NCBI GenBank assembly: GCA_029641185.1
Contig: JAPWGK010000034.1
Location: 186,001-250,000, forward strand
Source of the DNA: Pseudofabraea citricarpa
Taxonomy: Eukaryota; Ascomycota; Leotiomycetes; Helotiales; Dermateaceae
Direction: 5' to 3'
Length of the DNA stretch: 64,000 bases
This document shows, piece by piece, positions 46,676 through 58,168 of the stretch (position 1 is the stretch's first letter; each line of letters opens with the position of its first letter). A program made the position numbers and the translations under genes. A model generated the notes under the pieces. It was not told where the DNA came from, did no database searches, and worked only from the letters and a program-made list of their open reading frames with translations.

Positions 46676-47041
46676 AAGTACCTACAAGCGAGACAAGAAC
46701 GAGACAAGAACAAGAATAAGAAGAACAGCAAGCCCGGTTGGGTTCTGCACCATTTCGTCGTCTAGGGAAGTATATCGCTTCGAGCAACTAGGAACACGAC
46801 CGCGACCACCGAGTGACCAAGGGAGTGAGAAATAGAGAAGAAAAAAAGACTAAGTGAAGCGATGCAAAAGGTTGAGAACAATAAAGACCGATCTGAATTT
46901 CTTTCACGAGCTGTTGTATTGATTGTAGCTATGATGTATGAAGCAAGAGCAAGAGCAAGCAGAAGAATGCTTGCTACCTACTTACAATTCTTATTTTGAA
47001 GAGAAGAAAGAAAGAATCAGAATCGTTCATTCGTTCGTCTA

Positions 47042-47097
47042 CTCTCTGCTCTCTGCTCTCTGCTCTCTGCTCTCTGCTCTCTGCTCTCTGCTCTCTG
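47042..47097. repeat. Heptamer minisatellite (CTCTCTG)8
   Basis: Eight exact tandem copies of CTCTCTG, with two more partial copies just after a short interruption. Shortly downstream, about 47160-47200, lies an irregular CTACC/CTGAC repeat. Confidence 0.95.
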
Positions 47098-47501
47098 CGT
47101 ACTCTCTGCTCTCCGTCGAAAGGAAAGAAGGGGGAAAGGAAAGTTAAGCGAGGAAAGAACCTACCTACCCTGACCTACCCTGACCTGACCTGACCTCACC
47201 TAACAAAACGAAACGAAAACCTGCCGCTAGATAAACGATTAAATCTTTCTTTTCCAGAAGCGAAGCATTCCATTCATCTATGTAGACCCACTTAAAAAAA
47301 AATTGAAAAGAGTGAAAAGAAGAGAAGGGTATCATATCATATCAAGCCATGCCATGCCGTATCACATCAAAAGACTCACCACCATCACCATCACCATTAC
47401 CAAATCCCAAATCCCGACCAAACCCCATGAAACCCCCATCCAAACCAACCCAAAAAAGAAAAGAAAAAAAGAAAGAAAAAAGTCTTCCGCTCTCCCACCC
47501 C

Positions 47502-49354
47502 TCAAACCTGATCCAGAGCCTTAACCGGATCGCCAAACGGATCAACCCCGACCAGATCACGCTCATGCTCCTCGCTCCTGCGCGAGTATTCCGCACCAGA
47601 GACGACACGGTCCATGCCGGCGTGCGACTTCTTATCATTCAGCTCCCAGCTGCCGACGCGCTCATGCCTGATAACCGACGCGCCAGCGCCACCTTTAGAG
47701 ACGGCAAGGTCCGTATCGCTCCTCATCTTCTCGGGGCCCTTGAAGCCGCCTCGGGTGGAATCGCGCTTCGGCGAGTGAAAGGCGATCCGAGCACCGGCGA
47801 GGATGGCAAGCAGAGCGGCAGCGAGGAGAGCAGCGGCGAGCGTGGCCGTGGCGCCGATGATGCCCGCGACCCAGGGCTGCATGCCAGTCCGGCGGGAGGT
47901 GAGAGAAGGCGAGGAGACGGTTCGGTTGGAGACGGCTTGGCAGAAGAGGTTGATGGTGTTGCAAGCCGTGCACCAGTCCACGGCGTCGTACATGGCGAAG
48001 CCGGACATGGCCTGCGTGAAGTCGGACCAGGTCATGTCCGAGTCGCTGTTGCCGCGGCCGAAGAGCGGGTAGCTGAGCAGCTGCTGGCCGTCGGACGAGC
48101 CGTTGCGGAAGAGGAAGCGCACGTACAGCTCGTCGGTTGGCGGGTAGGGTGTCGAGAGGTTCAGCTCGGTGCTCTCGCTGAAGGAGAACAGCTCGAAGGA
48201 CATGACGGACCCGTGGAGGGGGAGGTTGCGGAATTTCGAGTTCGACTGGTACGAGTCTGCGAGCCCTGACAGAGAGAAGAACGACAGGAAGGGCTCGAAG
48301 GAGCCGAACAGGACTGACATCTTATCCGACACTCCATTGGATGCGATGTTGTGGGAGAACATCTCGACCACTTTCGCAGCCAGCGTCGATCCGGCAATCG
48401 TGCTGATCTGGGAGGCGTTGCCGGAATTCAGGGCGAATTGCTCTTCTGATGCATACGCGTTCAGCGTCCCTAGATCATTGCTCGAGAGTGCTCTCGCAAC
48501 CGAGCCGTTGTGAATCGACTCGTAGAGCGCATACTCATACAACTGATAGGCATTCGCGTAGTTGACAATGCTCGGATCGAAGGCCGAGAAGACAGAGGAT
48601 TCAAGAGAGGCGTAGAAAGCAGCGCTCTCCCGGAAATTCTCGGCATAGTGATCTGAGGAGAGGTACAGGAACTGGTCGATATCATAGTTGGTACATCCGA
48701 GATTCCCAGCAATCCTGTCGCTTCGTCAGTATTCTCTGCACTAGACACAATACTCTCATCTCAACATCCCCCCCTCTTCAACAGAGAAGAAAAAAAGAAA
48801 AAAAGAAAAAACAGACGAAAAACGAAAAAGAAGAAGAAAAAAGCTCACCAGATAGAATTGAAATCCAAAGTCCCGACCGTCCCAATATTCGGATACTGAT
48901 AGCCCCCAACGGGAAAAGCCTGGAGGCTGCCATTCGCCAGGACCTCGCTGCCCTGACCATTGGCGCCCGTCGGGGGGTAGAGGCCCTGGAGGAAGGCCTG
49001 GGCGCTGGCGGCGACATACTCGTCGTTGCGGCTGAGGAGGTACAGCTGCGAGTTGTCGATGGCGTTGGACGACAGGCCGTTGATCGGGTAGGCCTGCGTG
49101 AGCTCCGTCGCGTTGCCCTCGACGTAGCGGTCCCGCAGGACTGACCCGGCGCTGTACAGCTGGTGCGCCCCCGTCGTCGTCAGGCTGTATGAGGACGGCT
49201 CTTTCTCTCCGTGGTGCACGAAACTCACGGCTGCCCATGTCTTTTGTGTTGATGCGGCTGAGGCGAGCGAGAGGGAGTGAGTGATGGTGAGAGTGAGAGC
49301 GGTGAGGAGGATAGTTGGCGACGAAGGCTTGCTCATCTTGCTGGTAGCGACCAT
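47502..49354 (-). CDS. Membrane-anchored histidine-phosphatase-like protein (probable pseudoenzyme)
   Basis: There are two exons: 48849-49354 and 47502-48714, giving 572 residues; the 134-bp intron is strikingly purine-rich. An N-terminal signal peptide (hydrophobic run TILLTALTLTITHSLSLASA) leads to AAVSFVHHGEKEP, which aligns with the RHGxRxP active-site motif of histidine acid phosphatases. Here the first Arg is His. LTTTGAHQLYSAGSVLRDRY matches the family's following helix. The ectodomain has several N-x-S/T sites, and the family's distal HD motif was not found. One transmembrane helix (ATLAAALLAAALLAILAG, near residue 450) precedes a roughly 100-residue cytosolic tail. Loss of the catalytic Arg makes phosphatase activity doubtful. 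Similar anchored proteins exist across Pezizomycotina. An alternative start is ATG 49336. Surface or wall sensing is speculative. Confidence 0.75.
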
Positions 49355-50327
49355 GTCGGCGATTCCTAGCTAGCTAGCTATTGCACTTCTCGACGTTGAG
49401 CGAAGACGAGAAGGAGGAGCAAGCAAGCACAAGATGCGATGGAAGAGCCGGAGAGAGAAGAAAAGAAAAAAGAGTTAAAAGGTAGGTAGGTAGAAGGTCA
49501 AATACAAAAGGCTGCCCCTCCTCTCCAGCTACAGCCAGCCCAGTTCCAGTCCCAAGGAGCTCTATCCTTACCTCCCCCTCTGCAATAGCTCAGCTACCAT
49601 GCACCCCCCAGCAGCCATCACACCTCCCAGGCATCCCATTGGCGTCGACAAAAGAAAAGCGACGTCTGGACGGGTAAGGCTCTGAAAGTGGTTGCATATC
49701 CCACTATCACCCAGCGCGATAAGAGGTCACACTTGACCCCGCATGCATAGAGGTCGACAAGGCTTGGGAGTCAGATGATGTAATTCCTCTCGAGGTTGAG
49801 CTACTGGAGTACAGAGTACAGCACTGTGGGACTGACATCTCTATCGTGGGTGATGGGTTAAAGTCCTATGTGTACCTGACGGGAGGACTATTGAAGATGC
49901 AATGCAATATGCAATGCTGAGAAGACTGAGTAAGATGGTAGAAGTACATGCGATGCGACTCTCATCTGGCCTGCCGCATGATCACTGACTGGCTGATTGA
50001 CTGGCTGACTGAAAGAAAGAGACCTTCTCGATAAGAAAGCATGTGGGGCGGGATACACAACCCTTGCAATCACGACAACCTTAACCTCACATTTATCAGA
50101 TCAGACTCTAGAGAGAATTGAGGAGGTTGGGATAAAGGAAGAAAGAAGAAAAATAGATGGTCGCATCATACACACGTACACACACGTATTGCGAAAACAT
50201 ATCTCACAACCCAGGCACACTACGTTTAGTTCATTTTTTTTGCTTCATTTAATTGCACAGAAAAACTGCTAATAATCATATACATGGTAACATAAGTGTG
50301 CCTTCCTTCCCTATGTGCAATCCCCGA
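49355..50327. other. Intergenic, no gene seen
   Basis: This 973-bp spacer holds the phosphatase-like gene's promoter and the 3' UTR of the aldehyde dehydrogenase. A CTAG tandem (about 49367-49380) sits just upstream of the start. Purine-rich runs near 49440-49490 and GACTGGCT-type repeats near 49985-50010 are low-complexity only. Confidence 0.5.
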
Positions 50328-51934
50328 TCAACCAAAGATGGCATCCGCGAGACGGATCGATACCGTCTTGTTTTGCGTGTAGTTAGATAGTGCCGCCTCG
50401 CCCAACTCTCGTCCGATACCCGACTCCTTGAATCCGCCGAACGGCAGCTGGTGGTGCAGCATGTTGTATTGGTTGACCCAGACGGTACCAGCCTTCAGGG
50501 AGTTGGCGACACGGATCGCCGTATTGAGGTTCGTGGTGTGGACGGCCGATGCGAGACCGTAGATGCTGTTGTTGGCCGTCTTGAGGATCTCCTCCTCGGT
50601 TGAGAACTTGGCGATGGAGCAGACGGGTCCGAAGATCTCCTCTTGCATGATCTTCATGTCCTCGGTGACGTTGGAGAAGATGGTAGGCTTGATGAAGTAG
50701 CCCTTGTCGCCGTGGCGTTCACCTCCGGTCACAACCGTGGCTCCCTCCTTCTTGCCATCGGCGATATAACCCATGATGCGGTCGTATTGGAGTTGTGAGA
50801 CTTGAGGTCCCTGGAAGGTATCTGCGGCGAATGGGTCTCCGACCTTGTTGGCAAGTGCGCGAGCCTTGAATCTCTCGACGAACTTGTCGTAGATACCGTC
50901 TTGCACGTACACTCTTGAACCGGCACAGCAGCACTGTCCGTGGTTGAAGAAGATACCAAAGTTCACCCAGGAGATGGCATTCTCGATATCGGCATCGTTG
51001 AAGACGATGTTAGGCGACTTTCCTCCGAGCTCAAGAGTAACCTTCTTCAGGTTGGAACCTGCAGCAGCCTTCATGATTTGACGACCAACGACGGTAGAAC
51101 CGGTGAAAGCAACCTTGTCAACATCCATATGGGATGAGAGGGCTGCTCCGGCGATCTTTCCGAAACCCGAGATGATGTTGATAACTCCGGGAGGGAAACC
51201 AGCCTCCTTGATCAAGTTTGCGGCGACGAGAGCCGAGAGGGGAGTCTGCTCGGCCGTCTTGATGACAACCGTGTTACCTGTAGCAATGGCAGGACCAATC
51301 TTCCAGGACCACATGAGCAATGGGAAGTTCCATGGGATGATTTGACCGCAAACACCCATCTACAATTGGTCAGTAAGGTTCTACCCCGCACTGCAAGGGG
51401 AGCGTACCGGTTCTTGTTTTGTATACGAGAAGGTATCTGAGTTCGTCTCGATCACTTTCCCCTCGATCTTGTCGGCCCAGCCTCCATAGTATCTCAGGAC
51501 ACCCGCAACCGCAGCGACGTCACCCTTGGCCATGCCAATCGACTTTCCGTTGTCTAACGTCTCGACCGCCGCCAAGAGATCCGCGTTCTTCTCAATCAAC
51601 TCGGACAGCTTGACCAGCAGTTTGCCGCGGTTCTCTGGCGTCTCCTTTCTCCATGGCCCCTCGAATGCCTTGCGGGCTGCTGCTACGGCAATATCGACAT
51701 CCTTCTCGGTGGCTTCGTGGACAGAGCAGATGACTTCTTCGGTGGAGGGGTTGATGACCTCGAACGTTTGGCCGTCGACACCCTTCACCCATTCGTTGTT
51801 GATGAATCTGCAGCAGGAATGATTAGATTGTGTTACGTAGTCAAGTGGAAGCGTGGAGATGTGGAGCTTGCTTACAATCCTGTAGGTTGTGTGTACTCGC
51901 CCGACGTCGGGGTCTTGAGTTGGATAGAAGTCAT
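50328..51934 (-). CDS. Aldehyde dehydrogenase (NAD(P)-dependent, AldA/ALDH family)
   Basis: Oxidises aldehydes to acids; in fungi the AldA type converts acetaldehyde from ethanol to acetate. There are three exons: 51876-51934, 51408-51807 and 50328-51359, giving 496 residues. Domains are an NAD(P)-binding Rossmann region with [14 protein letters not shown] and the [11 protein letters not shown] loop, catalytic Glu in [12 protein letters not shown] (about residue 263) and the nucleophile Cys in [12 protein letters not shown] (about residue 297). [10 protein letters not shown] and [15 protein letters not shown] follow. All expected residues are present. Codon use is C-rich at third positions, as in highly expressed fungal genes. 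Two adjacent CreA-like sites lie about 95 bp upstream, consistent with carbon catabolite repression of aldA genes in Aspergillus. Confidence 0.93.
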
Positions 51935-52028
51935 GATGGAGGTGGTATTATGGGGGTATATGAAAGAGAATTGGTTTGCACGAAGGCGAAGCAGTTGATG
52001 GAGAGAAGAGAGAGAGAGAGCAGAAGTT

Positions 52029-52040
52029 CTGGGGGCGGGG
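52029..52040 (+). promoter_or_regulatory. Adjacent CreA-like sites CTGGGG-GCGGGG upstream of aldehyde dehydrogenase
   Basis: Two abutting matches to the fungal carbon-repressor consensus SYGGRG lie about 95 bp upstream of the minus-strand ATG at 51934. The match is seen; binding is inference from the known control of aldA genes. Confidence 0.4.
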
Positions 52041-53352
52041 TAGGTAGAAGTAGTTGAGTCGGGAATTGCAAGTCGGTTGAGGGTTGGTGTAGCTCACTCC
52101 CACTGGCACTCTCACTGGCACTCCCACTTCATAGCCCGACCGTCAGAAGTACCCCGCCGGGGGGCCGTCAGCGTAGAGGATTTGCGACGAGACACGACTG
52201 AACCAGTTAGACAGACCACTCACAGCGTGCGAAACCTCGTTACGAAGTCCTCCCAGGCCTGGCCCACTGCTGCTCCGCCATGAATGCCCAGGACGATGGA
52301 TCCGGGTGGGGGAGCTGTGAGTGGTTGATGGGGGGGGGATTCCCCACAGCTTGGAGGGGAAGCTGGGGCCTCTCTTCCCTTTCGTCCTTACGCAATGCAG
52401 CTGCAACAACCGGTCTGTAGCCACGGCCATGAACAAAATACTGCCCTTGGTCCTACTGTATCCTATCCTATCCTATCCTATCACCTCGACCCCTCCATTT
52501 GTCATTCCACCGCCGCCGCCACCACCATATTCTCGGTCTTTCCCCATTAGGACATTGAACTGCAAGTAGGAGGAACTCCAGCGTCTGTGATCTACATCCG
52601 GTACGGTAGGGGATTCTGGCAGTTCACTGTGAATCTTGTCTTTTGCGTTTGTACAGAATCTACAACACAGAACCTAAACACAAAGCAAAAATTCACAATT
52701 GCATATTACTCAACAACACCTCTCGGGTCATCTCGATGCTAACCTCGGCATACTTTCCTGCGACTAGCCGCGCCCGCTCGCGACAAAGCCAAGCGAGCGA
52801 GTTGACCCAGAGCTGGAGCAGCCAAGAGAGAGAGATTCGGAGATAAAAGAAAAGAAGCTCTCAAGGTGAAGAGGCGATCGGCGTTTACGGCATCGGTACA
52901 ACAGAACAGAGAGTCAGAGACACGCCAAAAAAAAAGATATGCTGAAGATCCCAAGAAAGTCAAAAGGTCAGTTGTCGACCATCGTCATGAACACTCCCCG
53001 GTCGCATGTCTCAAGCGACGGCCTCAATTCCGCAACGGCCCTTTTCCCTCCTCCGCCTTTCCTCTCTCTCCAGACTGTCAGTCGTACAGTAGTCCCCTTT
53101 TCTCCGCCAAACTCTAGAGTCTGGAGTCTGGAGAAACGGGTTCGGGGTAAGCTGGGCTGGCAATCTGACACCACCGTAACACCACCCAACGAATACTCAT
53201 CTGGTGGTATGATACATACTTCTCAACCTAAAGCAACCCCTATGCAAGAGCGAGGAAGCATGGGATCCCAACGCTGCACTGCATGAACACACAAACGACC
53301 ACCTCCTGCACCGGATATCTTCTTTGAGGCCCCTGCACCGGATCAACGGGGG

Positions 53353-53383
53353 CCCTGAGAGGGAGAGGCCTTATCTCTCAGGG
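53353..53383. repeat. Perfect 9-bp inverted repeat (hairpin) with flanking direct repeat
   Basis: CCCTGAGAG and CTCTCAGGG are separated by 13 nt. Just upstream, CCTGCACCGGAT occurs twice within about 45 bp. There is no adjacent gene to assign it to as a terminator. Confidence 0.7.
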
Positions 53384-55059
53384 AAAATTGTGGGGAGAGC
53401 CCAGAAAGCTTGCTTGCTCTTGCTGTGCTGTGCTGTGCCTGTGCCTTAACCGCGGTTGTAGCACATCCCGTACCGGACTGCCATGGACTAAGGGAAACCA
53501 GAAACATGGTCGGTCCGTCAGATTCTGATTTCTCTTGGGGGGGGGGCTTTCTCCGTGAGGCTCTTGCTCTCTTTTCTGTCTTTAAGGTTTATCACCCAAG
53601 AGAGGCTTGCAGGCTAGGGTCTAGAAGCTTTGCTTTGCCTTCCTCCCCTCTCTGGTGTCGTGTTGTGCAATGCAAAAGCGGCGGGAGTTGAGTTGTGACG
53701 AGATGAGATGAGATGAGATGAGATCTGGAACCACGCACGTGATGTTACAGTGCGGTACTCTGCTCTATCTCCGATGCAACATCCCTTGCATCGCATCTCG
53801 TCTGCTGCTGCATAAATGACTTTCCCTCCAACCGATATACTTTCCCTCGTCCGTTCGTTCGACATGCTGGTTTGGGTTATGCGGAGAAGTTAGATGGTGC
53901 CTATCGCGTGATGTTGCGTGCACGTGATATTTCCCACCTCATCGAGGTGCCCAGTGCAAGGCACGGGAAGGAACCCTAAGGATACGTTCTGTATTGCAGG
54001 GAGGGCGTGATTGGATCGCAAAATAGATGCGATTTCACTTTTAAAAAGAGGGCCCACCTCTCGAACCGATGACTATAAATTCGTGAAATAGCTTTTACTC
54101 CCGCTTCGCTTTCTCGGTTCGGTTAAAGGCATCGCTTTTGCTCGCTCCCATACAAAAAAAGTCAAAAAAATCAGAAGCAGGTCGGGAGATTCATAGGAAG
54201 TGAAATACTCAGAAGCCCTTGCACGGCAGGTTATCTCGCAACCAAATGGTAGCTTATTCTGCTACCCGTTTTGGAGCAAGATGGCAGCTATTCGACTTTC
54301 GCCTGTTACGCCTGACGTTGTTTCCTCCGCTGCTACAGAAGTTCTTCTCCCTTCAACCACACAGGCAGCCAATCTACATAGCCTGTTTAAGCCTTCTTGC
54401 ACTAGTCCTAGCTTAGAGCAAGACTTCTAGTCTAGAGGTAGCAGGATTCCGATAGCCAGATATGCGACAGATCACGAACTTCTCGCGTTTATGTGCGACA
54501 AGTCTGGTCGAAGCCTGACTTCGAAGAAAAGAAGAAGAAGAGGAAGAATAAGAAGAAGGCATAGATTAAAGCTTCGGTTCTAGGGCTTCGACATGCACAT
54601 ATATACATGCTTCCTTGATTTCTACTTGTCCATCCACCTCTTCTTCATCTTCCTAAATCTATATTCTCCCGCTTCGTCATCCTCATTTCCTTTCCCCTTG
54701 CCTCCGTTCGGGCTATGTGAGCTCGTGTCGCGCATACAGCTTAAAATTGAAATTCAAACCTTCCTCGAAAGTTGGGGGCCTTTGGAGCCTCTCTAAAGTA
54801 ACTCTTCTCGGGGGATATATCACAGAAATGGTATTATTATGTATTATTAGATGGAATACGACTCCCACAAGTCACCAAGTTTCGTGTTTGCCTTGTTTAA
54901 AAGAGAGAGAGAGAGAGAGATCCTCGAGTTGTACTATATAAGCTCCACAGCTCTTTGGCTTCGCGTATATCTGCCTGCTCTTCTAGTAATTCCGGACTCG
55001 GGCTACCAGAGCAGAGACCCAAGCACATGTATATTACGGTAAGAGAGAGAGCCATTGAA

Positions 55060-55700
55060 CGCGAGAGAGAGGCTTATTAATTGATTGGTAGTAGAATCTC
55101 GAGAATTAGTTCTTGCTACTAGCAGGAAGACTAGGAAGAGGAAAAGAGGGACGAGGGAGTATAGCGAAGCTAACAGAGAGATTATGCTTATACTAGTTAC
55201 AAGCGAATCTAGTAAATCCCTAAAGAAACTCTACATCGGCCCGTGAGTTTTATATCTTTATATTCCTAATTTATTTAATATCATACTCCCTAAACGTAAT
55301 TATAATACCTTGGGAATTTAAAAAAAAAACTAATAATAATAAAATAATAAAAACTAGTAAATATCTCTCTCTTTATTTTTCTCGTCTTTAATTAATATAA
55401 TAATAACATATACCTAATCGTATATATCCTTTCGTCTTAACTAAGACTTATATATATATATCTCTCTCTTTTATATTCCTAGAAGCAAAAAAAGAATTTA
55501 GGAGTTATAATTTTATCTTATTTATAAAGCTAGTTTTAGGAATTATAAATTAATAAGATAAGAAAGTAAAGAAAAACTTATAGATAAAAGAGGAAGAGCT
55601 AATAAGACATTAGCGTAGCTATATTTTAGTATATAATAAACGATAAGTTATTAGATAGAAATTATTAGGACCTCAATTAGTTTGCTGTCCTATTATAAGT
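55060..55700. other. Very AT-rich block, possible RIP-decayed repeat
   Basis: About 640 bp are dominated by TA, TAA and TTA words with few C or G, flanked by ordinary sequence. This is typical of AT islands left by repeat-induced point mutation of a transposon. No protein-level remnant could be read. Dinucleotide ratios were not computed. Confidence 0.45.
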
Positions 55701-56545
55701 ACGTTTAGATATACTTGAATCTCAATCTAAGTAGACTGCTTAGTTATATGGGAAGGTATATTGCTCGTCTTGCTGAGTTCCTCTCTCGCGCGTGTTCTCT
55801 CGCTTAATCTCACGTGCTGGAAGCACCCTGTGGCACTCAAATATCAAAGTGAAATACCAAAGCAAACTGAAACTTGTCCGTTTTGAAAGTGCTCTTAAAT
55901 GATGTTTATGAGAGGTAGAAGTTTCTAGGATGATTGTGTACTTCCACCGAAATGGTTCTTCGTCAACAGCTCTGTCGTGGGGAAGTTATTTGCTCCTTAT
56001 GATTTGATCTAAATTCATCCCTTTTTCAGTTCATAATCTGACGCAATTTCTAGAAAGTACAAGGTTAGATTACTTTAACCCCTTGCTACTTGGGTCCTGG
56101 GTATAAGCTTTGGTTAAACAAGCGTCACTAACGAGCGGCTTTTTCAAAGGTTCTTAATTATAGAATATGAAATTCCACGATTTTTGCTAACATTTTTACC
56201 AAGTATTTATTGTTGCTTTGTTGATGGCCATACTCTGGTGAAGGTATATCACTTGAAAGCCATTAATTCTGGAACCATAGCATCATGTACTTCGAGATTG
56301 TATTTGCTTTAATTGAACTGGTTGTGATGCTTGTTTTATCCAAAGGATGCCTGGAAAGTTTCTTTAAACAGGATTGAGCAGGAACGAAATTTTATTGCTC
56401 TTATGATATGTTACAAATAAGCTAATGGAACAGTCCGCAAAGCCCTAGACAATTTGATATGCAAAAATGACACACTCCTCGAACCCCAGTCACAAATATG
56501 TGGCTTCATTACAAGTACTACGAAGCCTGACGTTTCCCGTGTACT

Positions 56546-58168
56546 TCACACTATCGATTCCGCTCTACCGCCACTCGCTGACAAATCCTCGTTCTTAGGA
56601 CTGTCTATTTGATCCCGCTCGTGTTCGGTTGTTGTGGATTGCTCTTCGGCACCCTTGTCCAGATATGCAGCCATGGCAATAAACAGCGCGCCTATATCTC
56701 AGTCAACACTTGTGTGCCTCGAAGCCTCGAAGCATTTCGTGTCTTCATGAACATATTTGACTTACTAATTGTCACGATGTAACTCGCTCCTGTAAAGGCC
56801 GTCGAGAAAATTGCCTGCGTATCCCGTTCACCCTTCTTCAATAAAAACACAAGCGCCCACAAAAAGACGAAGAGAACCGATATGAACAGGAACAACCAGA
56901 CGTAAATGATAATAGTCCTGCGATCGTAACGGCACTCGAACTGGATACCGAGCTTATCGCGGGGGGTCTGGCAGAATCCCACAAGACATCTTTCTTGTGT
57001 ATCAATGATTTTGCTATCGGCCGTCCTGGGTTTGGTGAACTGATAAAAGTTCGGACCTAGTTTCAAGGGCTCGAGATTTTGCAGCTGATGGGAGTCATTG
57101 GCCTAGGTGGTAGAGTTAGCAGAAGAACTGCCTACGTAGTGAGGGTGCAGTTTGATAGAAGGGTATAAATTACCAATACCCAGCTGATTCGGGCCAGAGA
57201 CAGTGGTAGGAAAACTCGTCCTATGCCGCGACGGAGCATAATCAGCTTGTAGAACATACGAAGATGTTCTATGCGGTCCTTGTCGTTATCGTCGCCAGGC
57301 AGGCGTGGGACTTCCAATTCTTGATTGCCGACGTAGATGGTATACTTCTGCTGCAACACTGGAGAGCTTGGAGCTTGTACCTCAAGTGATTCTGGTTGGT
57401 GGATTGGGTTTGACAAAGAATCCGATCCAGCTGGGGAATCTGCTGCTGCTGGAGGATTGGGTGCCACAATGAAAGGGACCTTTTCACGCCACGCACAAAC
57501 GAAATTCTGCTCGAACTCATCAGGCGTAGCAACAATGAAATATATGGTCCACCAAGTCGCAACTCGATTTGAATCTTCTCGCAACATCTGAGAAGCAAAA
57601 TAACCTTCCTAAGCCAAGGTTAGAATGAAACAGTCAGAAGAATAACATTGCACAAACCCAGATCAATCGTCCAAATGACCAGAAATAAGCAAACCGTCCT
57701 TTTTGGTTGGTGATCTTTTCAGCGTGTTTTGAAGAGCGACAGTATATGCACCCGGTGAATGCTATTATTATTGCAAATACAACTGCTACAATGATACGGC
57801 AGACGGAACTGAAAACTTGATATAGCAAGCGGGCGATTTTCATCAAGACTAACGGCATCGAAGGTCGCTTGCAATATGGGTCACTGCCTAGCACGTCTTC
57901 AATAGGCAATGGAAAATCGAGTGCGTTTAATGACGCTGTGGTGAAACCTCGTGTAGCCAAACTTTCTGCGCCATGGGTCCTTTCGTTAGCATGCAATAGA
58001 TTTGAAAAGTGTAGGGTAGAACGTACCTTGTTGTGGGGCGCCTGGTATTGCGGGTGGCTGGTCAGTCATATGCTCCTGACTCTCAAGGTCGGTCATTGGA
58101 ATAGAATTGCTGTTTCGATCTCTGGTCTGCCTGCTGAGAGAAAAGATTTTTGAAAGATGAGATTTCAT
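56546..58168 (-). CDS. Uncharacterised multi-span membrane protein
   Basis: There are five exons: 58027-58168, 57658-57965, 57174-57608, 56766-57102 and 56546-56691, all in phase, giving 455 residues. I do not recognise the family. The N-terminus is soluble and polar. Membrane helices are seen at SSVCRIIVAVVFAIIIAFTG (about residue 105), possibly FAYFWSFGRLIW, then at TIIIYVWLFLFISVLFVFLW (about residue 340). A final pair spans FTGASYIVTI/SALFIAMAAYL near residue 400. A 90-residue hydrophilic loop rich in Pro, Ser and Ala lies between them. The C-terminal tail is acidic. CYC-type and cysteine-rich patches (GCIYCRSS) could be lipid-modified. Introns keep frame but donor GTTTGT after the second exon is weak. 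Coding status is supported by the consistent splicing and hydrophobic pattern, not by homology. Confidence 0.6.

Larger units (their letters stand above)
44099..47501. other. Long gene-free tract with pyrimidine-rich diverged repeats
   Basis: This 3.4-kb stretch has no convincing gene. 44,400-44,800 is AT-rich. 45,160-47,330 is asymmetric, rich in CT runs on the plus strand, and holds several repeats listed separately. The scattered ORFs translate to Ser/Arg/Leu-rich low-complexity peptides. The first 200 bp should carry the permease promoter. An untranslated RNA or a long upstream regulatory region cannot be excluded from sequence alone. Confidence 0.55.
51935..56545. other. Gene-poor 4.6-kb spacer
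   Basis: No convincing gene was found on either strand. 51,935-53,900 is of ordinary composition with several short repeats: (TCCTA) units at 52461-52482, a G9 run at about 52330, a G10 run at about 53540 and (ATGAG) units at 53699-53724. 54,000-55,050 is a mixture of short ORFs without motifs. 55,060-55,700 is strongly AT-rich (listed separately). 55,700-56,545 returns to ordinary composition without features. Confidence 0.5.

Noticed and set aside
47349..48269. 306-codon plus-strand ORF
   Set aside because: Antisense of the GC-rich phosphatase-like exon; composition is Gly/Arg/Glu as expected for a shadow.
54200..54430. Short ORFs in the gene-poor region
   Set aside because: No motif, splice or promoter support.
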